Shown here piece by piece: positions 1 through 11,099 of a stretch of 64,000 nt of DNA. Numbering within the stretch: position 1 is the first letter of the stretch; every line of letters starts with the position of its first letter. Origin of the DNA: Odontocerum albicorne (taxonomy: Eukaryota > Arthropoda > Insecta > Trichoptera > Odontoceridae). Below the pieces are notes generated by a model. It was given only the letters and a program-made list of their open reading frames with translations, was not told the DNA's origin and did no database searches. Both the position numbers and the translations under genes were made by a program. The stretch spans positions 25,672,738 to 25,736,737 of the forward strand of contig OX463845.1 in assembly GCA_949825065.1 (NCBI GenBank). Reading direction: 5' to 3'.

Positions 1-59
1 CAATTAAAATTTAATACTATTGTTTTCTTCTCTTTTCTCGTATACTCTCTCACAGTCGA

Positions 60-600
60 ATGTTACATAATCTCATTATGCCGTTTCCCTATCGAGGTAG
101 GCATAGAGAACAGAAAACCAGATTTATCTATCTCAACACACATCCTTCATCTCTTCTACATCCATACATCTTCTTATACAACTCTTACTATTTCTCTAAC
201 TTTCTACGTTTCTTTCTTTCAAAAAACCATTCACTTGACCTAATCACGCTTTCCTTCATCTTTTTCGGAATTAAGTGATAAAGGATGAACGTGAATTTTA
301 AGTTAATGTGTGGAGTAAGGTAAAGCAGAGCACTCTGAGATGGTTTGTAAGTCTTCACAAATATATATTTGTTGTCGGTTTTCCTTCATTCCTTCTTCAT
401 GTCCAAACCATCTCAGAGTGCTCTTCTTTACCTTACTCCACACATTAGCTTCAAATTCACGTTCATCCTTTATCACTTCATTCCGTATTCTATCATACAT
501 TGTTACCACACGTATTCTACTAAATACATGCATTTCAACACTATTTATTCGTCTATTTTCATCGAAATTGATACTAAAATACTATTGTACGTTCTGATTT
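60..600 (-). mobile_element. LINE-F fragment (non-LTR retrotransposon 3' end)
   Basis: Read on the minus strand, this is the C-terminal part of an endonuclease/reverse-transcriptase polyprotein. Residues such as TMYDRIRNEVIKDE followed by KKSTLRWFGH match the region after the RT palm that is conserved in many arthropod LINEs (R-N-E-x-I ... L-R-W-F-G-H-V-E). The plus strand starts with the diagnostic 3' end, ccgtttccctatcgaggtag, seen in about 18 other places in the window. The reading frame is broken and the piece is 5'-truncated. The copy also contains an internal inverted duplication (listed separately). The clade is uncertain; RTE-like is my best guess. Confidence 0.75.
266..485. repeat. 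Inverted duplication inside LINE-F, 81-bp arms
   Basis: Positions 266-346 and 405-485 are reverse complements with about four mismatches and no net gap, separated by 58 bp. Both arms are LINE-F coding sequence (the RNEVIKDE ... LRWFGH stretch). An inverted segmental copy therefore arose inside, or inserted next to, this LINE fragment. Transcripts would fold into a long hairpin. Confidence 0.85.
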
Positions 601-713
601 CTTACCCATGTACATTCTTCGAGTCAAATATGTAGATTTTTTTCTACAGTACAGTCTAAAAAGTGAGATGATAGATCTCGTCCAGTCCTTCCTAAGATTA
701 ATAGATAAAACAC

Positions 714-761
714 TATTCTACGATGTGGTCCAGATAACGGTCGGGACCACATCGTAGAATA
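714..761. repeat. 18-bp perfect inverted repeat, 12-nt loop
   Basis: Arms 714-731 and 744-761 (core attctacgatgtggtcc) are perfectly complementary. The motif tggtcc/ggacca recurs nearby (tctggaccacttggtctg, 770-788), so this could be the end of a small palindromic element. Confidence 0.7.
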
Positions 762-789
762 TTATTTGTCTGGACCACTTGGTCTGAAC

Positions 790-3130
790 CACTTACATGA
801 GCACATCGGGGAATCAATGACCCTTATGCAAGGTGTGTGCAACACAACCTTCTTGTGAGTGTACCATAATCTTTGTGGTAGGCTAAATTCTTAAAATAAT
901 TAGTTTAGGATCACTCACAAGGTGATCATTTCTGACCGAGGACCAATTCCAATGCTGCTGTAGCTATCTGAGGAACTCTCATTCCTCTAATATAATCATT
1001 GTCCTTCGATCCAAAAAGGTCCAGATCTAAGGCCAGTCGGGATAAAGAACATTTCTAATTTGAAGGATATAAAGATTCTGAAACACATACGAGTATGACA
1101 ACTCGAAGCCCTAGTAAGTGCTAAGTTATATAACCATTCAGTAATGTTACCTTTCCACTAATCTTTTTTTTATTGCTGATACTGATCATAACGTTAAATT
1201 ATTAATGGCACAGAAAATAAACCTAATGAAAAGTACCTTATTATTTAAGTATTTAATGACAAAATATAAATGGATATTATTTTAAATAATGGCGACCTAA
1301 ATTACCTAACACAGTGGGAAATAATACGCTTGACTTCCACAAGGGCTTCACTTGTACTTATAAAAAAAGGATAGACAAACTTTTACCAGATAGAAACGCT
1401 TATCTTGTAAAATATTGTCTGGGTACGACTCTCCTGCATACTAGACGTGTGCTAGTATTGTTGCTTATTCACGTGCGGTAGTATTGCCAACATACAAATA
1501 TGTGTAATATATCAGTGATTCTTAACCTGAATGCTTGATCAATGGGGCAAATATTTCTTAAAACATTTTTTTATAATCATAGCAATTGCGCTGGTGTTAC
1601 CATTAAGGTTCAAAAGGTTTTAGCTTGCATAAGTTTCCACTTTGCATTTCGATGCTTGTGTCGGTTAATTTCTGTCAAGCTGTTCCCTTCTTTTGAAATA
1701 TACTTGATAATCACGTGATTTTCCATTTTTGACATTTCAAAACATGACTAAACGATACGTCTTTTATCAGCTCTAGTTGACATATTATTGAAGGTAGACG
1801 TGTATTTTTTTTGCTGTAATATAAACAAAGATAAGTTTAGTAATAACAACATAGTATGCACATATACGAGTATATCCTGAAATAACATGTTACATTTAAT
1901 GAAATGTAAAATAAAATACATTTAAGAGTGAAACTATAAAAGGTCTGAGTTCATTTCATGACATATCTCCAGTCGAGATACATCCAAAATAATAGAGGGC
2001 GAGTTCGACCATGAAGACATCAGATGTTTTCCCACCTATACTCTTGTACACGTAAATTATAATACAAAAAAAATGATAGTAAAGAAGTAGTTAATATAAT
2101 TATTAACTCTATAAATATGTATGACAAATGTAAAAAATAAAAATAGCCAAGCAGTGAACGTAGCTGGCGTAGTATCTAATCATAAACGTTCCAATTTGTT
2201 AAGACCGAAAACTTTTGAAACTCAGTGGTACGTTTTTCTACGATTTTTTAAATTTATTTATTATGAGCTTAGGCAAAATACATAACAAAAAACCAAAGTT
2301 AAGGAATGTCAAAAATAAATCTTAAACATATCTTAAGGACACGATTTGATAAGAAATATACTTGAAGTTATACATTTTTGATATAGCGATATCAAAGATA
2401 GATTACTAACCAGAAAACATTCTAAATATTTAAATATTTCTGGGATACCCCAGGGGTCTCAACTGGGAGGCTGAAATGCTCTGTCCTCACTGTAAGTAAG
2501 GCAACCCCACAATTATTTGGTAGCCTCATGCGGCGCTAAGGTCTAACCTCACAACGGGGGAGGTCCCACGAATATCGCACGTAATTTATTTTATCTTCTC
2601 AACTTGAGACAGTGAGAACGCGTCTCTTTTGTTTAGTACAATATTAAATAGTACGAGTTTATAAGCTATCATATCATGGACGACATTTATATGTTTATCG
2701 GTATATTATTTATAAACGCACCGAACTGGATATCATTTCAATTTTGATTTTATACAAAATGACTCGAGGATCAAATTAATAAATTGTTACACGAATTATT
2801 AAAACATGAAACTTATTGTACCCAATCAAGTTGTATGGTGAAATTTGTAAGGTGACGATGGTATAAATAAAGCGGACTGAATAACATGTGTTTATTTATG
2901 AAGAAATGTAATATTCAGTGACTGGTTTCAGCTTTCATTGTTTACATCGACATTGATATTGGATATTGGAATAAGGATCATAAAAGCTCACAATGTATGG
3001 TGATAATTGAAATGTATTTAAGTTCTTATGTTAACAAATTCTCGTTATCAAGATGTATTTTTTTATATTTTATTACTTTGTATTTTTTTTTTTAGAACAT
3101 AAGTAAAATAAGAAAGGTTATTTTTTTAGA
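790..3130. other. No gene seen; AT-rich, possible repeat-E terminus
   Basis: No supported coding region. At 1513 the plus strand reads cagtgattcttaacctgaat followed by gcttgatcaatggggc, which resembles 53296-53340 and may be a hAT-type terminus (repeat E). The block 2440-2570 is clearly GC-richer than its surroundings (ggggtctcaactgggaggct, then acaacgggggaggtcccac) and matches nothing else I could find in the window. Confidence 0.5.
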
Positions 3131-3134
3131 GGAT

Positions 3135-3375
3135 TTTACAGTGCCATACTGAAAAACCTTCTTGGACTAGTTGATAAGACCCTTGTTTTCCAATACACGA
3201 GTTGCGGGATCGATTCCCACTGGTTCCTAATTTTTTATTTAAAAAGGTTCTACTCTTTTAGGCTTATTAAGCACCTTTCTGATATGTTGGAAGAGATTTC
3301 CACATAGCAATAACCTCACCAGGTTGTTATTGTGTACAATGATGTATAAATTGTGTTTGAAATCTTTAAAACACC
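3135..3375 (+). mobile_element. SINE-C, near full length
   Basis: tRNA-like head: ggactagttgataagaccc, then a B-box-like gggatcgattcccactgg at about 3207-3224. The body ends in the family's conserved 3' block: gttggaagagatttccacat, agcaataacctcaccagg, then ttgttattgtgtacaa. The same head and tail recur in both orientations throughout the window. The head has too many mismatches to be a working tRNA gene, so this is a Pol III SINE. Confidence 0.75.
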
Positions 3376-4080
3376 AAACTTTAGGGTAAATTTGTTAGAA
3401 TGTTATTATTTCATCATATACTAAGTGGTTCTATTTATACTAGTATTTTAAAAACTCTTTTTAAATATTATTTGGTATAGTTTATGTTTCATTCTCTTTA
3501 TTTTGCTAATTTTTAATGCGCTTTGTAGACCTATATTCTCATTATTCTATATAAATAGCTATTTTTGATCTTGGTTAAGGGTTGTTTTGATAATTTTCAA
3601 TACATAATAAATTTCGAAAAAATATTTAACAACCCATTTTGACAGTTGATTGAAAAAAAAATTGATGTTAAATCACCGACAAATTGAGATGCGAAAACAT
3701 TAAAAAGTAGTTTTTCGTAAAGAAAACTGTCCAATCACGAATTGAATTTTTAATATAAAACCTTAAACGATTATTGTACGTAATTTGCATCGAGAAGCAC
3801 TTTAAATTATATGTTTAAGGTGCTGAAATAAATGAGATATTTGTTTTTCGTATAAAAATAAATATTTACGAGATTTGACAGAATTACGAGAGAATATGGT
3901 GAATACAAATGCTAAATGTGGTGCATGGTGTTTGTATAGAGGAATTCCATAATTCACTCTTATTTTTCATTATCATCATCATCATCATTAGAATAACCAT
4001 CACGCTATATCCCTATTGGGGTAAATAAAGAGAACAAATTTCGAACACACATTAATCGCTTCTGCCACGTCCATTCACCT
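3376..4080. other. No gene seen; short (ATC)n and a LINE-F scrap
   Basis: AT-rich intergenic sequence. There is a short (atc)n run at about 3971-3990. A weak LINE-F 3'-end match lies at about 3998-4080 (accatcacgctatatcccta ttggggt, then acacacattaatcgcttctg), on the minus strand. Confidence 0.45.
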
Positions 4081-4084
4081 TGTC

Positions 4085-4740
4085 GTGCAAGTGAACCGTA
4101 ATGAAGATGTGTAAAATGAGGGGAAGTGTGTTAATATCGAAAGAATCGAAGAGAACGTCTGTGTTCTGAAACAAAGTGTATTTTTTGCAAGATATGAAAC
4201 ACTATTGGGATAGTTGAGCATGTAAAATAATGTCGACATAATTTGTAGGTTCCTTCACTGTCTGGTTTTAAGCTATTGAAGTCTGTTTCAAAACTCTTAC
4301 GTGTGGTCATACTTCTTTAGGTTCAATATTAATCTAATGCAAACGTTGCAGAGTCTCTCCAACTTATCCAATATGTCCTTGTTGGCATCTAAATAACATA
4401 CATCACAGTAATTAGGTAAGGGAGGCATAATACATTAAGGTCAGTAGCATTCGACTCAAATCAACAGAAAATGACGCATCCTATGAAGATAATGTAGAGA
4501 AGCTAAGATTTTACGGCTTAAAAAACGGAAACATTACTAAGCAAACTTTAATTTTCATTAATAGTATTCCCAGATTTTTGACATGTGGTGAATATAGGTT
4601 ATATAATAATTATGCGTTTATATGATATTGGCTCCACAGTTGTTTAGTTATGGAGTCAATGAAGATTGAAAATATAATTGGGGGCAGTATTTCACCCTGT
4701 GAAACGCCAACAGTCAGAAGAATCTGATCGAAACATTTTC
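4085..4740 (-). pseudogene. CR1-like LINE reverse transcriptase remnant
   Basis: Minus-strand translation gives, in order: TVGVSQGEILPPIIFSIF (about 4725-4660, matching the RT pattern GVPQGSxLGPLLFxLY); a decayed stretch where the catalytic YADD box should lie; then PNYCDVCYLDANKDILDKLE and CNVCIRLILNLKKYDH (about 4412-4305), the typical LNYCDVVY...LQN...RFI post-palm region of CR1/L2-like LINEs; then RRNLQIMSTLFYMLNYP. Stops and frameshifts separate the blocks, so it is dead. The piece at 33217-33582 resembles the C-terminus of the same kind of element. Confidence 0.8.
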
Positions 4741-4882
4741 AAAATCCTTTTAAACTTCTAATACATCTATACTTCTACAAATTATTATTGTAATCTTTTC
4801 GTCATTCATTCTTTCTACGTAACCAAAAAAATACTCTTCACCCAGTCCGCATTCTTTCCTAATGTGTTTTATCTGCTAAAAA

Positions 4883-4948
4883 TAGTTTTTGCACACATTC
4901 TACAGTTTCATATGCATATATGAAACTGTAGAATGTGTGCAAAAACTA
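4883..4948. repeat. Perfect hairpin: 31-bp stem, 4-nt loop
   Basis: Arms 4883-4913 and 4918-4948 are exact reverse complements around the loop gcat (4914-4917). No mismatch or bulge occurs in 31 pairs, although nearby repeats are heavily decayed. It could be a recent palindromic duplication. A perfect stem is unlike a typical animal miRNA precursor, which has bulges. Confidence 0.9.
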
Positions 4949-5379
4949 ATGTTTAGACCAATATTATATTATTGACGGCCAGTTTTGCTTCTTTGAAATG
5001 CTCGCAGTTTATAATCCTGTCGGTAAACACAGTGTACAACCCACCATTGATTGCTACTTTTAAGTTCAGTAAATTCAAGCTTATATTATTTTTAAAGTAA
5101 TAATCTACAAATAATGAAGATACATATTTTTTTAATTGTAATTTACTGAATAATGTAAAAAAATAATATCAAAATGACTGTAAGTAGAATATTAAGACTT
5201 ACATTAATTGGAAGCTTCTCCTTAAAGCTTTTCCTCAAACGCACTCTTTGAAGTTGGCAAAATGAAGTGTTTCAATAATTTGTTTTACATTTAAACATAA
5301 AAAATGTAATAGTTATTGCAATATTACAAGAAAATGCTCTTCGGTTTGTTACAATATTCCACAAAAAAAAATTCTTTTA

Positions 5380-5712
5380 CAAATATGGCAATTTATGCAG
5401 CACCGTTTGGAGAGCAGACTCTCTGGAAGGGCGCCTTTTGTTTGTATTGGCCAAATCCAGATGAAGCCTTGAAGTTTTTGTTTATATGGTGTCCCTCAAC
5501 GTATCTGAATTGTCAATATGGACATATTTAAGAGCGTGGCTTGGAAACAACATTATTTTCGACACCATAATTAGATCTCTCGGTTTAGGAACCATTGGAA
5601 TTGGTCCAGAATCTGCAGTTCATCAACGCACGTGTTTGCAATACTACTTCACGCGAACCAGCAACAACACTCATACATGTCTATCACGCGTGATTTTAGT
5701 TATCAGGTGAAC
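5380..5712. other. Coding-looking stretch, not identified
   Basis: Base composition is more balanced than the flanks, and open frames run on both strands. Plus: MAIYAAPFGEQTLWKGAF from 5383, then in another frame LGNNIIFDTIIRSLGLGT up to a cag/gtgaac at about 5705. Minus: a frame with GFGQYKQKAPFQRVCSPNG and a few stops. It may be an old transposon or exon. I recognise no family. Confidence 0.25.
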
Positions 5713-7005
5713 TTATTTACCAGATAGGGAGAATTATTTTATTTTTAACTACGTCACGGGAGCATTTACTAATATTTTTTTCCTACCTTTATAAAACAAT
5801 TTTTATTTAATTTAAATAAGTAATTTTTCTAGTAAGATATTGTAAAAAAGAATTTCTTTCAGACCTGTATATATAAAACTAACAATAAAGGCGCGATTTA
5901 ATGTTCACAGGTGTGACTCTGGTGAAATGGTGGTATAATTTAGTATATCATTATTAAATAGATGTTTTACATTTTGAAATGGAATAAAATTTTATATTTT
6001 TCCAACAAAATCACCATAATAATCGAGAAAGAGTTCCCACAAGAAAAAAAAACTTAGTGAACAAAATAAGATATATTTTATCGTTTAGTATTTTTGTTTG
6101 CTTACCCATTTATTTTGAGATATAGAATATTCAAAAGACAATTTGAACGATATATGATAAACATAATTCATTCGTTTAAGTCAATTTATGTCGTCAGTAT
6201 TGTCATATGACTTAAATGGTCAATAGATTGATAAAATATCACGTTTTGCAAAAATTTTGCCTTTTAATATTTTTTATGCGTTATAAATTGTTCCTGAAAT
6301 ATATTTTTATTTTATCGGTGAGTCTGTTAGACTTAAGTTATTTAATGTCACAATTTAAGAAAAATTGTCTTTTTTTTCTTATTTGTGTAATATATTTTGT
6401 CATCATAAATTTTATTAAGTCTAGTTTTATCTGTTCTTTAAATGTGTGACTTGGATGCTCTATGAATGAGGTATTTTGATATTAAAGAATGTTCAATTTA
6501 TTGATATATATATATATGCTAAAATATATGCTAAAATTTATAACTACGCATTATTTTTTTTATATTCTTAAGATAAATGTTAAAGAACAATCTCTTATCG
6601 TCATCATCATCAGTACAATCAATGATGAGTCTTGGCTACCAGAAAGATTAGTGTCCCCATGGTTCTATCAGCAGTATCCCTTCTCCAATATACAATCATC
6701 TATTCCAATACAATTAAAATCGTGAAAAATACAATATTCACATTTTGTATTGAGCAATGAAAGATGGGATAAAGTTGAAGAAATTTCCTAATTATATAGT
6801 ATTTTCTCAGATGATGGAAGAGTCAAGAGGTATACTCGTATATATGTAGAATGCCGTGTAGCGATAAGAAACGAATGTATGTCCCAATAAAACATATACA
6901 CTCGAACCGGAGAGTATTAAATCTGTTAGTATTCAGTATTTTAGTACCCACTTTGAATAACAGTATTTAAGTACAACCACAGTCAATAACAGTATTTTAG
7001 TACCC
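5712..7005. other. No gene seen; AT-rich
   Basis: Low-complexity AT-rich sequence with short open frames of AT-biased composition (for example 6216-6449 and 6489-6725). These show no conserved motif, so I do not call them genes. One TACTCGTA lies at 6833. Confidence 0.5.
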
Positions 7006-7009
7006 ACTG

Positions 7010-7437
7010 TCATGTGTGAGAGTAAAACGTGGACGTGAAACAGGACTAAGAAGAACCGAATAAATGCTGTGGAAATGCGTGCACTTATAAGGTGATTAGG
7101 GATGAATCTGAACTTAAGGCAGATGTGTTGAGTAAGATGACGAAGAGGACTCGTAGATGGATTAGGCAGCTGGAATGAATGAATGAAGAAATACTAACAA
7201 AACAAAGAAAGAGTACAAACGTGAGTGTAAGGCATGGTAATGGAAGACCAACAAAAGTACAGTTGGAACAAAGACAAAATAACGAAAAGTAAGAAGTAAA
7301 AGAAGTCGTAGGAGCTGTATGAAAAAGTGTATGGATTCGAAAGACGGGAAGTATATGTAGCGAGATATGAAAGTTTGGCACTCTGTCCTCTTTGCCTACT
7401 TCAGAAGGAAAACGATGTAATGGTATGTATGTATCTT
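7010..7437 (+). mobile_element. LINE-F 3' fragment with (TATG)n tail
   Basis: Plus-strand sense copy: gtggacgtgaaacaggacta, then aataaatgctgtggaaatgc, then ggtgattagggatgaatctg, matching the coding strand of the C-terminal LINE-F segment. It ends in a tatgtatgtat tail, which the 29395-29852 copy shares. Frame broken. Confidence 0.75.
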
Positions 7438-7744
7438 TTCTACCCTTTAACCATCAGAATAGGGGCTGCAGTAGTGCCTTGAGGCGAGTCAGTTCTGTAC
7501 CCTCTTAGGAACGGTGACCTAATCCAGCTTTAGTGTGTTCTCATACGATCTCTTCATGTTCAACCAATTTTATGCCTTTCTAAGCTTTCCCGCGTGTGCG
7601 TTGCCTTTAAAACTTGTTTTATTTTATGTTATTAAAATAGGCGCCATATTTTTATGAAGAAAAGATTCATTAGTGAATTTTTTTTTTTTAATTATAACAA
7701 ATAAAACGATGGTGTGCATCTCATAGACCATCCTTCAGCACCTT

Positions 7745-8205
7745 AAGGCCAAAGAGAGGCTATCAGCAACATGCATTATGAAAATACTATTGCACTTCGG
7801 CACGTGCCTTGAAGAAATGAAGATCGCCTGGAGTAACTCCTTGTGGCTGGATGTACGATATGATAGACTATCCCTCGTGATTGAGTATGATTGCCAGATA
7901 TTTGTAAATAAAAGAAGCCTTTGCATGTATTGGTTTATTGTATGCAAGCTGTTGCACTTCTGCAAACATGCAGTCTTGACAAATCAAATCCGTAATTACG
8001 ATGGTATGGAGACCCAAGTTCCAAAATGATCGACAGATTTAATTTGCTGCAGCCTTTGTTAGACGGAGTTTTACATAACGCTGTTTTTGTGTAGTTTCTT
8101 GATATTTAGTATATAATAATTCGGTAAAACTGTCTAGAGGTAAGCGAGTTCGGAAATGAATCCGTTAAGAATTGAACCTGAGGCTGATGGCTATAACCTT
8201 GAGCG
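7745..8205 (-). mobile_element. SINE-B, near full length
   Basis: The right end is a tRNA-like head on the minus strand (aggttcaattctt B box at about 8174-8186). The ~350-bp body aligns by eye with 57844-58255 (reverse orientation), 24575-24800 and 61565-61905. Shared blocks include tattggtttattgtatgcaa, gttgcacttctgcaa, cagtcttgacaaatca and gttagacggagttttac. The two open frames here (7735-7965 minus, 7778-8029 plus) are chance ORFs in the SINE. Confidence 0.75.
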
Positions 8206-9580
8206 CTGAATACATCACATCTAGAACCTGGAGGAGTGGAGACGAATCGTTCACTCAGCTATGAGCAACATGATGAGTACTATGCTTCCATGGCAAATAC
8301 CTTTATTTAAAACATCCTTTATAGCAGATTATTTTAACGGCTTAAGTATTTAATAATGATAAATACGTTACACGCTAGCGGTTATCACTGAAAGAAATCA
8401 CTTAGTGGCCCCTCCTGCCCTCCTCTTAATCATCCCTTTTGATGTATATATGATCCCTCCATTAGACAGGATCATTGATTTTAATATCCATGCAAAGGTT
8501 GAATTTGTTCTCAAGCGCAGAGGTTCATAATCTAAGACTTTTGTAACCTGGCATTCTATAAATAATATTTAAAAAAATACTAAAAATAATTTAAGTAAAA
8601 GCATAACATTATGGTATACCATACGTAGAGAACGTAGATCTCGACGTTTTTCTATTTCGCTAATAGTTTGTATCACTAAATATTGCTATACATGCTTTCA
8701 GATTGTGATTATTCTTAAATTTCTCTCAGTAAAAAAATATTAAACTTTTTTCTTTTTAATATACTCTCAATTTTCATTTATTTTAGAAATATATATTTTT
8801 TCTAGTGTGACTTAACCATCCTAGGACTCCTTTCTTATCTACGAGTATGTGTATAACCTCCCTTTCAAATGAGCAGTTGTATTTTATCTGATCATTTATT
8901 ATTTTGTTACATATTTTTATATCAAATACAACAGGTGCACTGACTGTAGATTTGATGTAGATCATATATTTTTAAATAAAGGATTAAAAAAAATAATAAC
9001 CAAAAATACTGTTTTTTTTATGTTAAAATATGATCTAGAAACAATATTATTTCAGCCCCTTTAATCGAGTTTCGTATTGAGAACCACTTAAGCGGGTACA
9101 TAACTCGTGATTCATCGCCGTATATATTTGTATTGTAATACTACTACAAATTAAACGTAATAATAACCTCATTATCAAATTCTTCATTACTAAACGGCCA
9201 CCAATAATACCAGTAATGCTACACTTAAACAATGATTGCAGTCTTATATAGTTGTTCACTTATTTTTTATGTTTTCCTAACTGCACCAAGATCTAAAATA
9301 TTATTCTAAGCTATTAAGAGTATATATGGTGGAGAATCTAACATTTTATCTTATTCCCGTACTTAAAAAATGCCCTTACATTCTATGTCTATGTTGATAT
9401 AATTTTGTAATGTCCTTACATTATATGTTGATATAATTTTTAAAATTATATGTTGATATAATTTTAAGCGAGTCGGAAAAGCTCCATAGTGGAAGTTCCT
9501 AAAAATAACGAAGAATATCATCTTCCTTGATACTGTGTTACACAATCACAAGGTCTTTATAAAAAATCCTTGGTTCTCTT
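8206..9580. other. No gene seen
   Basis: AT-rich. A short direct repeat of a ttatatgttgatataatttt-like unit occurs at about 9388-9466 (three imperfect copies). A possible reversed repeat-E end (gtattgagaaccacttaagc) is at about 9073-9092. TACGAGTA occurs at 8840. Confidence 0.45.
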
Positions 9581-9600
9581 CACGTCATGGTCGTATGTAT

Positions 9601-9750
9601 ATTTAAACCGCCAATAAGTGGAACTTACCTGCCATGTGCTCTCCCACTGTATCACGGCCTGTCCCATGTAAATAAAGCGGTGGATATTGACATCTTCAAC
9701 ATTTCCGATAATATTTTTAAAGGAAGCATTATGAGCTTTTTTAGTAATGG
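9601..9750 (-). other. Possible exon ending in a consensus splice donor
   Basis: Minus strand: a 43-codon open stretch (KKAHNASFKNIIGNVEDVN, then IHRFIYMGQAVIQWESTWQ) ends exactly at CAG followed by GTAAGT at about 9628-9633, a perfect donor. A stop lies just upstream and I see no convincing acceptor. It could be a gene relic or coincidence. No family recognised. Confidence 0.2.
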
Positions 9751-9984
9751 AAGCATAGTTTTAGAATAGTTGTTTCGACCAAACTAATAACTATTAACTT
9801 TATTTTTTGCTGCTGTATATAATGTATGTTAAAGCTTTTTATGTGCATAGTATTATTTTTTCTAATTGTACTTAACTTCTTCTTTGTATGTAATTGGGTT
9901 TAACCTGTATATGCAAGCTTTACGAAAATAAAAAAAATGTATGGAGCTAATGCGTTGAAGTATACAAACACATTTGTACATACT

Positions 9985-10440
9985 CTCACGTCATTTCCCT
10001 GTTAGAATAGGCAGATAAAACAAATACACCTTACCATATAATTCCTTCTATTTCGCTTACCAATAACGATTTCTCATTTTAAAATGTCATTACCTTCGAC
10101 CAACAGTACCTTGGTTGTTTTCTACCATGACCACCACTCACGCTCGCTTTTTAAATTTGTTTAGTCAGTCTTTCATCACCACTTCGTTCAACATGTCCAA
10201 TTTATGACAAGGCGCTCTTTTTCATCCTGCTCGAAACATCCTTAAAAAATTCATTTCTTATTCTGTCATTCATTGACACACCTCATAATATTCTCAGTAC
10301 AAGCATTTACTCGGCTCCGTTCATTAATTTTCCGCATCCATGCTTCACTGCTATCAATGTTGACAATAATACGCTGTTATGAAACATTATTTTGGCAGAT
10401 CTCGATATCACTTGAAATTGATGTCTAGATACAGGTTGTC
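9985..10440 (-). mobile_element. LINE-F 3' fragment
   Basis: Plus strand reads cgtcatttccctgttagaat aggcaga, then caacatgtccaatttatgac, then cattgacacacctcataata, then gatatcacttgaaattgatg. This is the antisense of the LINE-F C-terminal region in the same order as the other copies. Frame destroyed. Confidence 0.7.
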
Positions 10441-11095
10441 CCATTTGATTTTATTATAACTTTTAATATAATAGGAACCAAAACGCCAAAAAAAAAATGA
10501 GGTGATAACATTTGGAACAATATATATATTTATATATATATTTGTCATCATAATGGTTGAGAGCTAGAATTTAAAATTGAGATTATTAAAGTTTGGTGTT
10601 TATGTAATTTTTCTATATAAAATGTTGCACAGCGCTGTGCTCGCAGGCCGATTCCTCATTTTCTGATCGGCAAGTCGAGCCAGTTCTTTATCATCGTCAC
10701 CTTGATAATGCGAAAACTACATACTTCGAGACCAATACAATACAAAAGGTGGACCGTTTTCTTACTGATGCTTTACAAACTGAGGTGAATAAACTGGCAT
10801 GTTATAACAAATATTCATAAAAATTAATGGATGTATTGTAGAGTGACAATCTCCCCTATCGCAAAAAAAATGTTAGGAAGAATGTATAATACGAAAGACA
10901 ACACACTGGTGATGTGATGTGAAAAGGATAGGTAATTTATAACTTCACCACAAAGCTACACATTGGCCATGCCCCCCCGAAAACCTGTTGGCAATGGCCC
11001 ACCCTGAAATATCTCCCAAATAATGTAGTGAACGTTTCAAGTTCTCGTAAAACAAACAACATGTCTCATTTAAGAGAACAAAAATAAGCAAATAT
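10441..11095. other. No gene seen
   Basis: Includes a GC-richer patch at 10625-10780 (cacagcgctgtgctcgcagg) that I could not match to a family, and a purine-rich stretch. No supported ORF. Confidence 0.4.
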
Positions 11096-11099
11096 GGTA

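Noticed and set aside
7735..8029. Two opposing ~80-codon ORFs
   Set aside because: Both lie within a SINE-B copy and are not conserved in its other copies.
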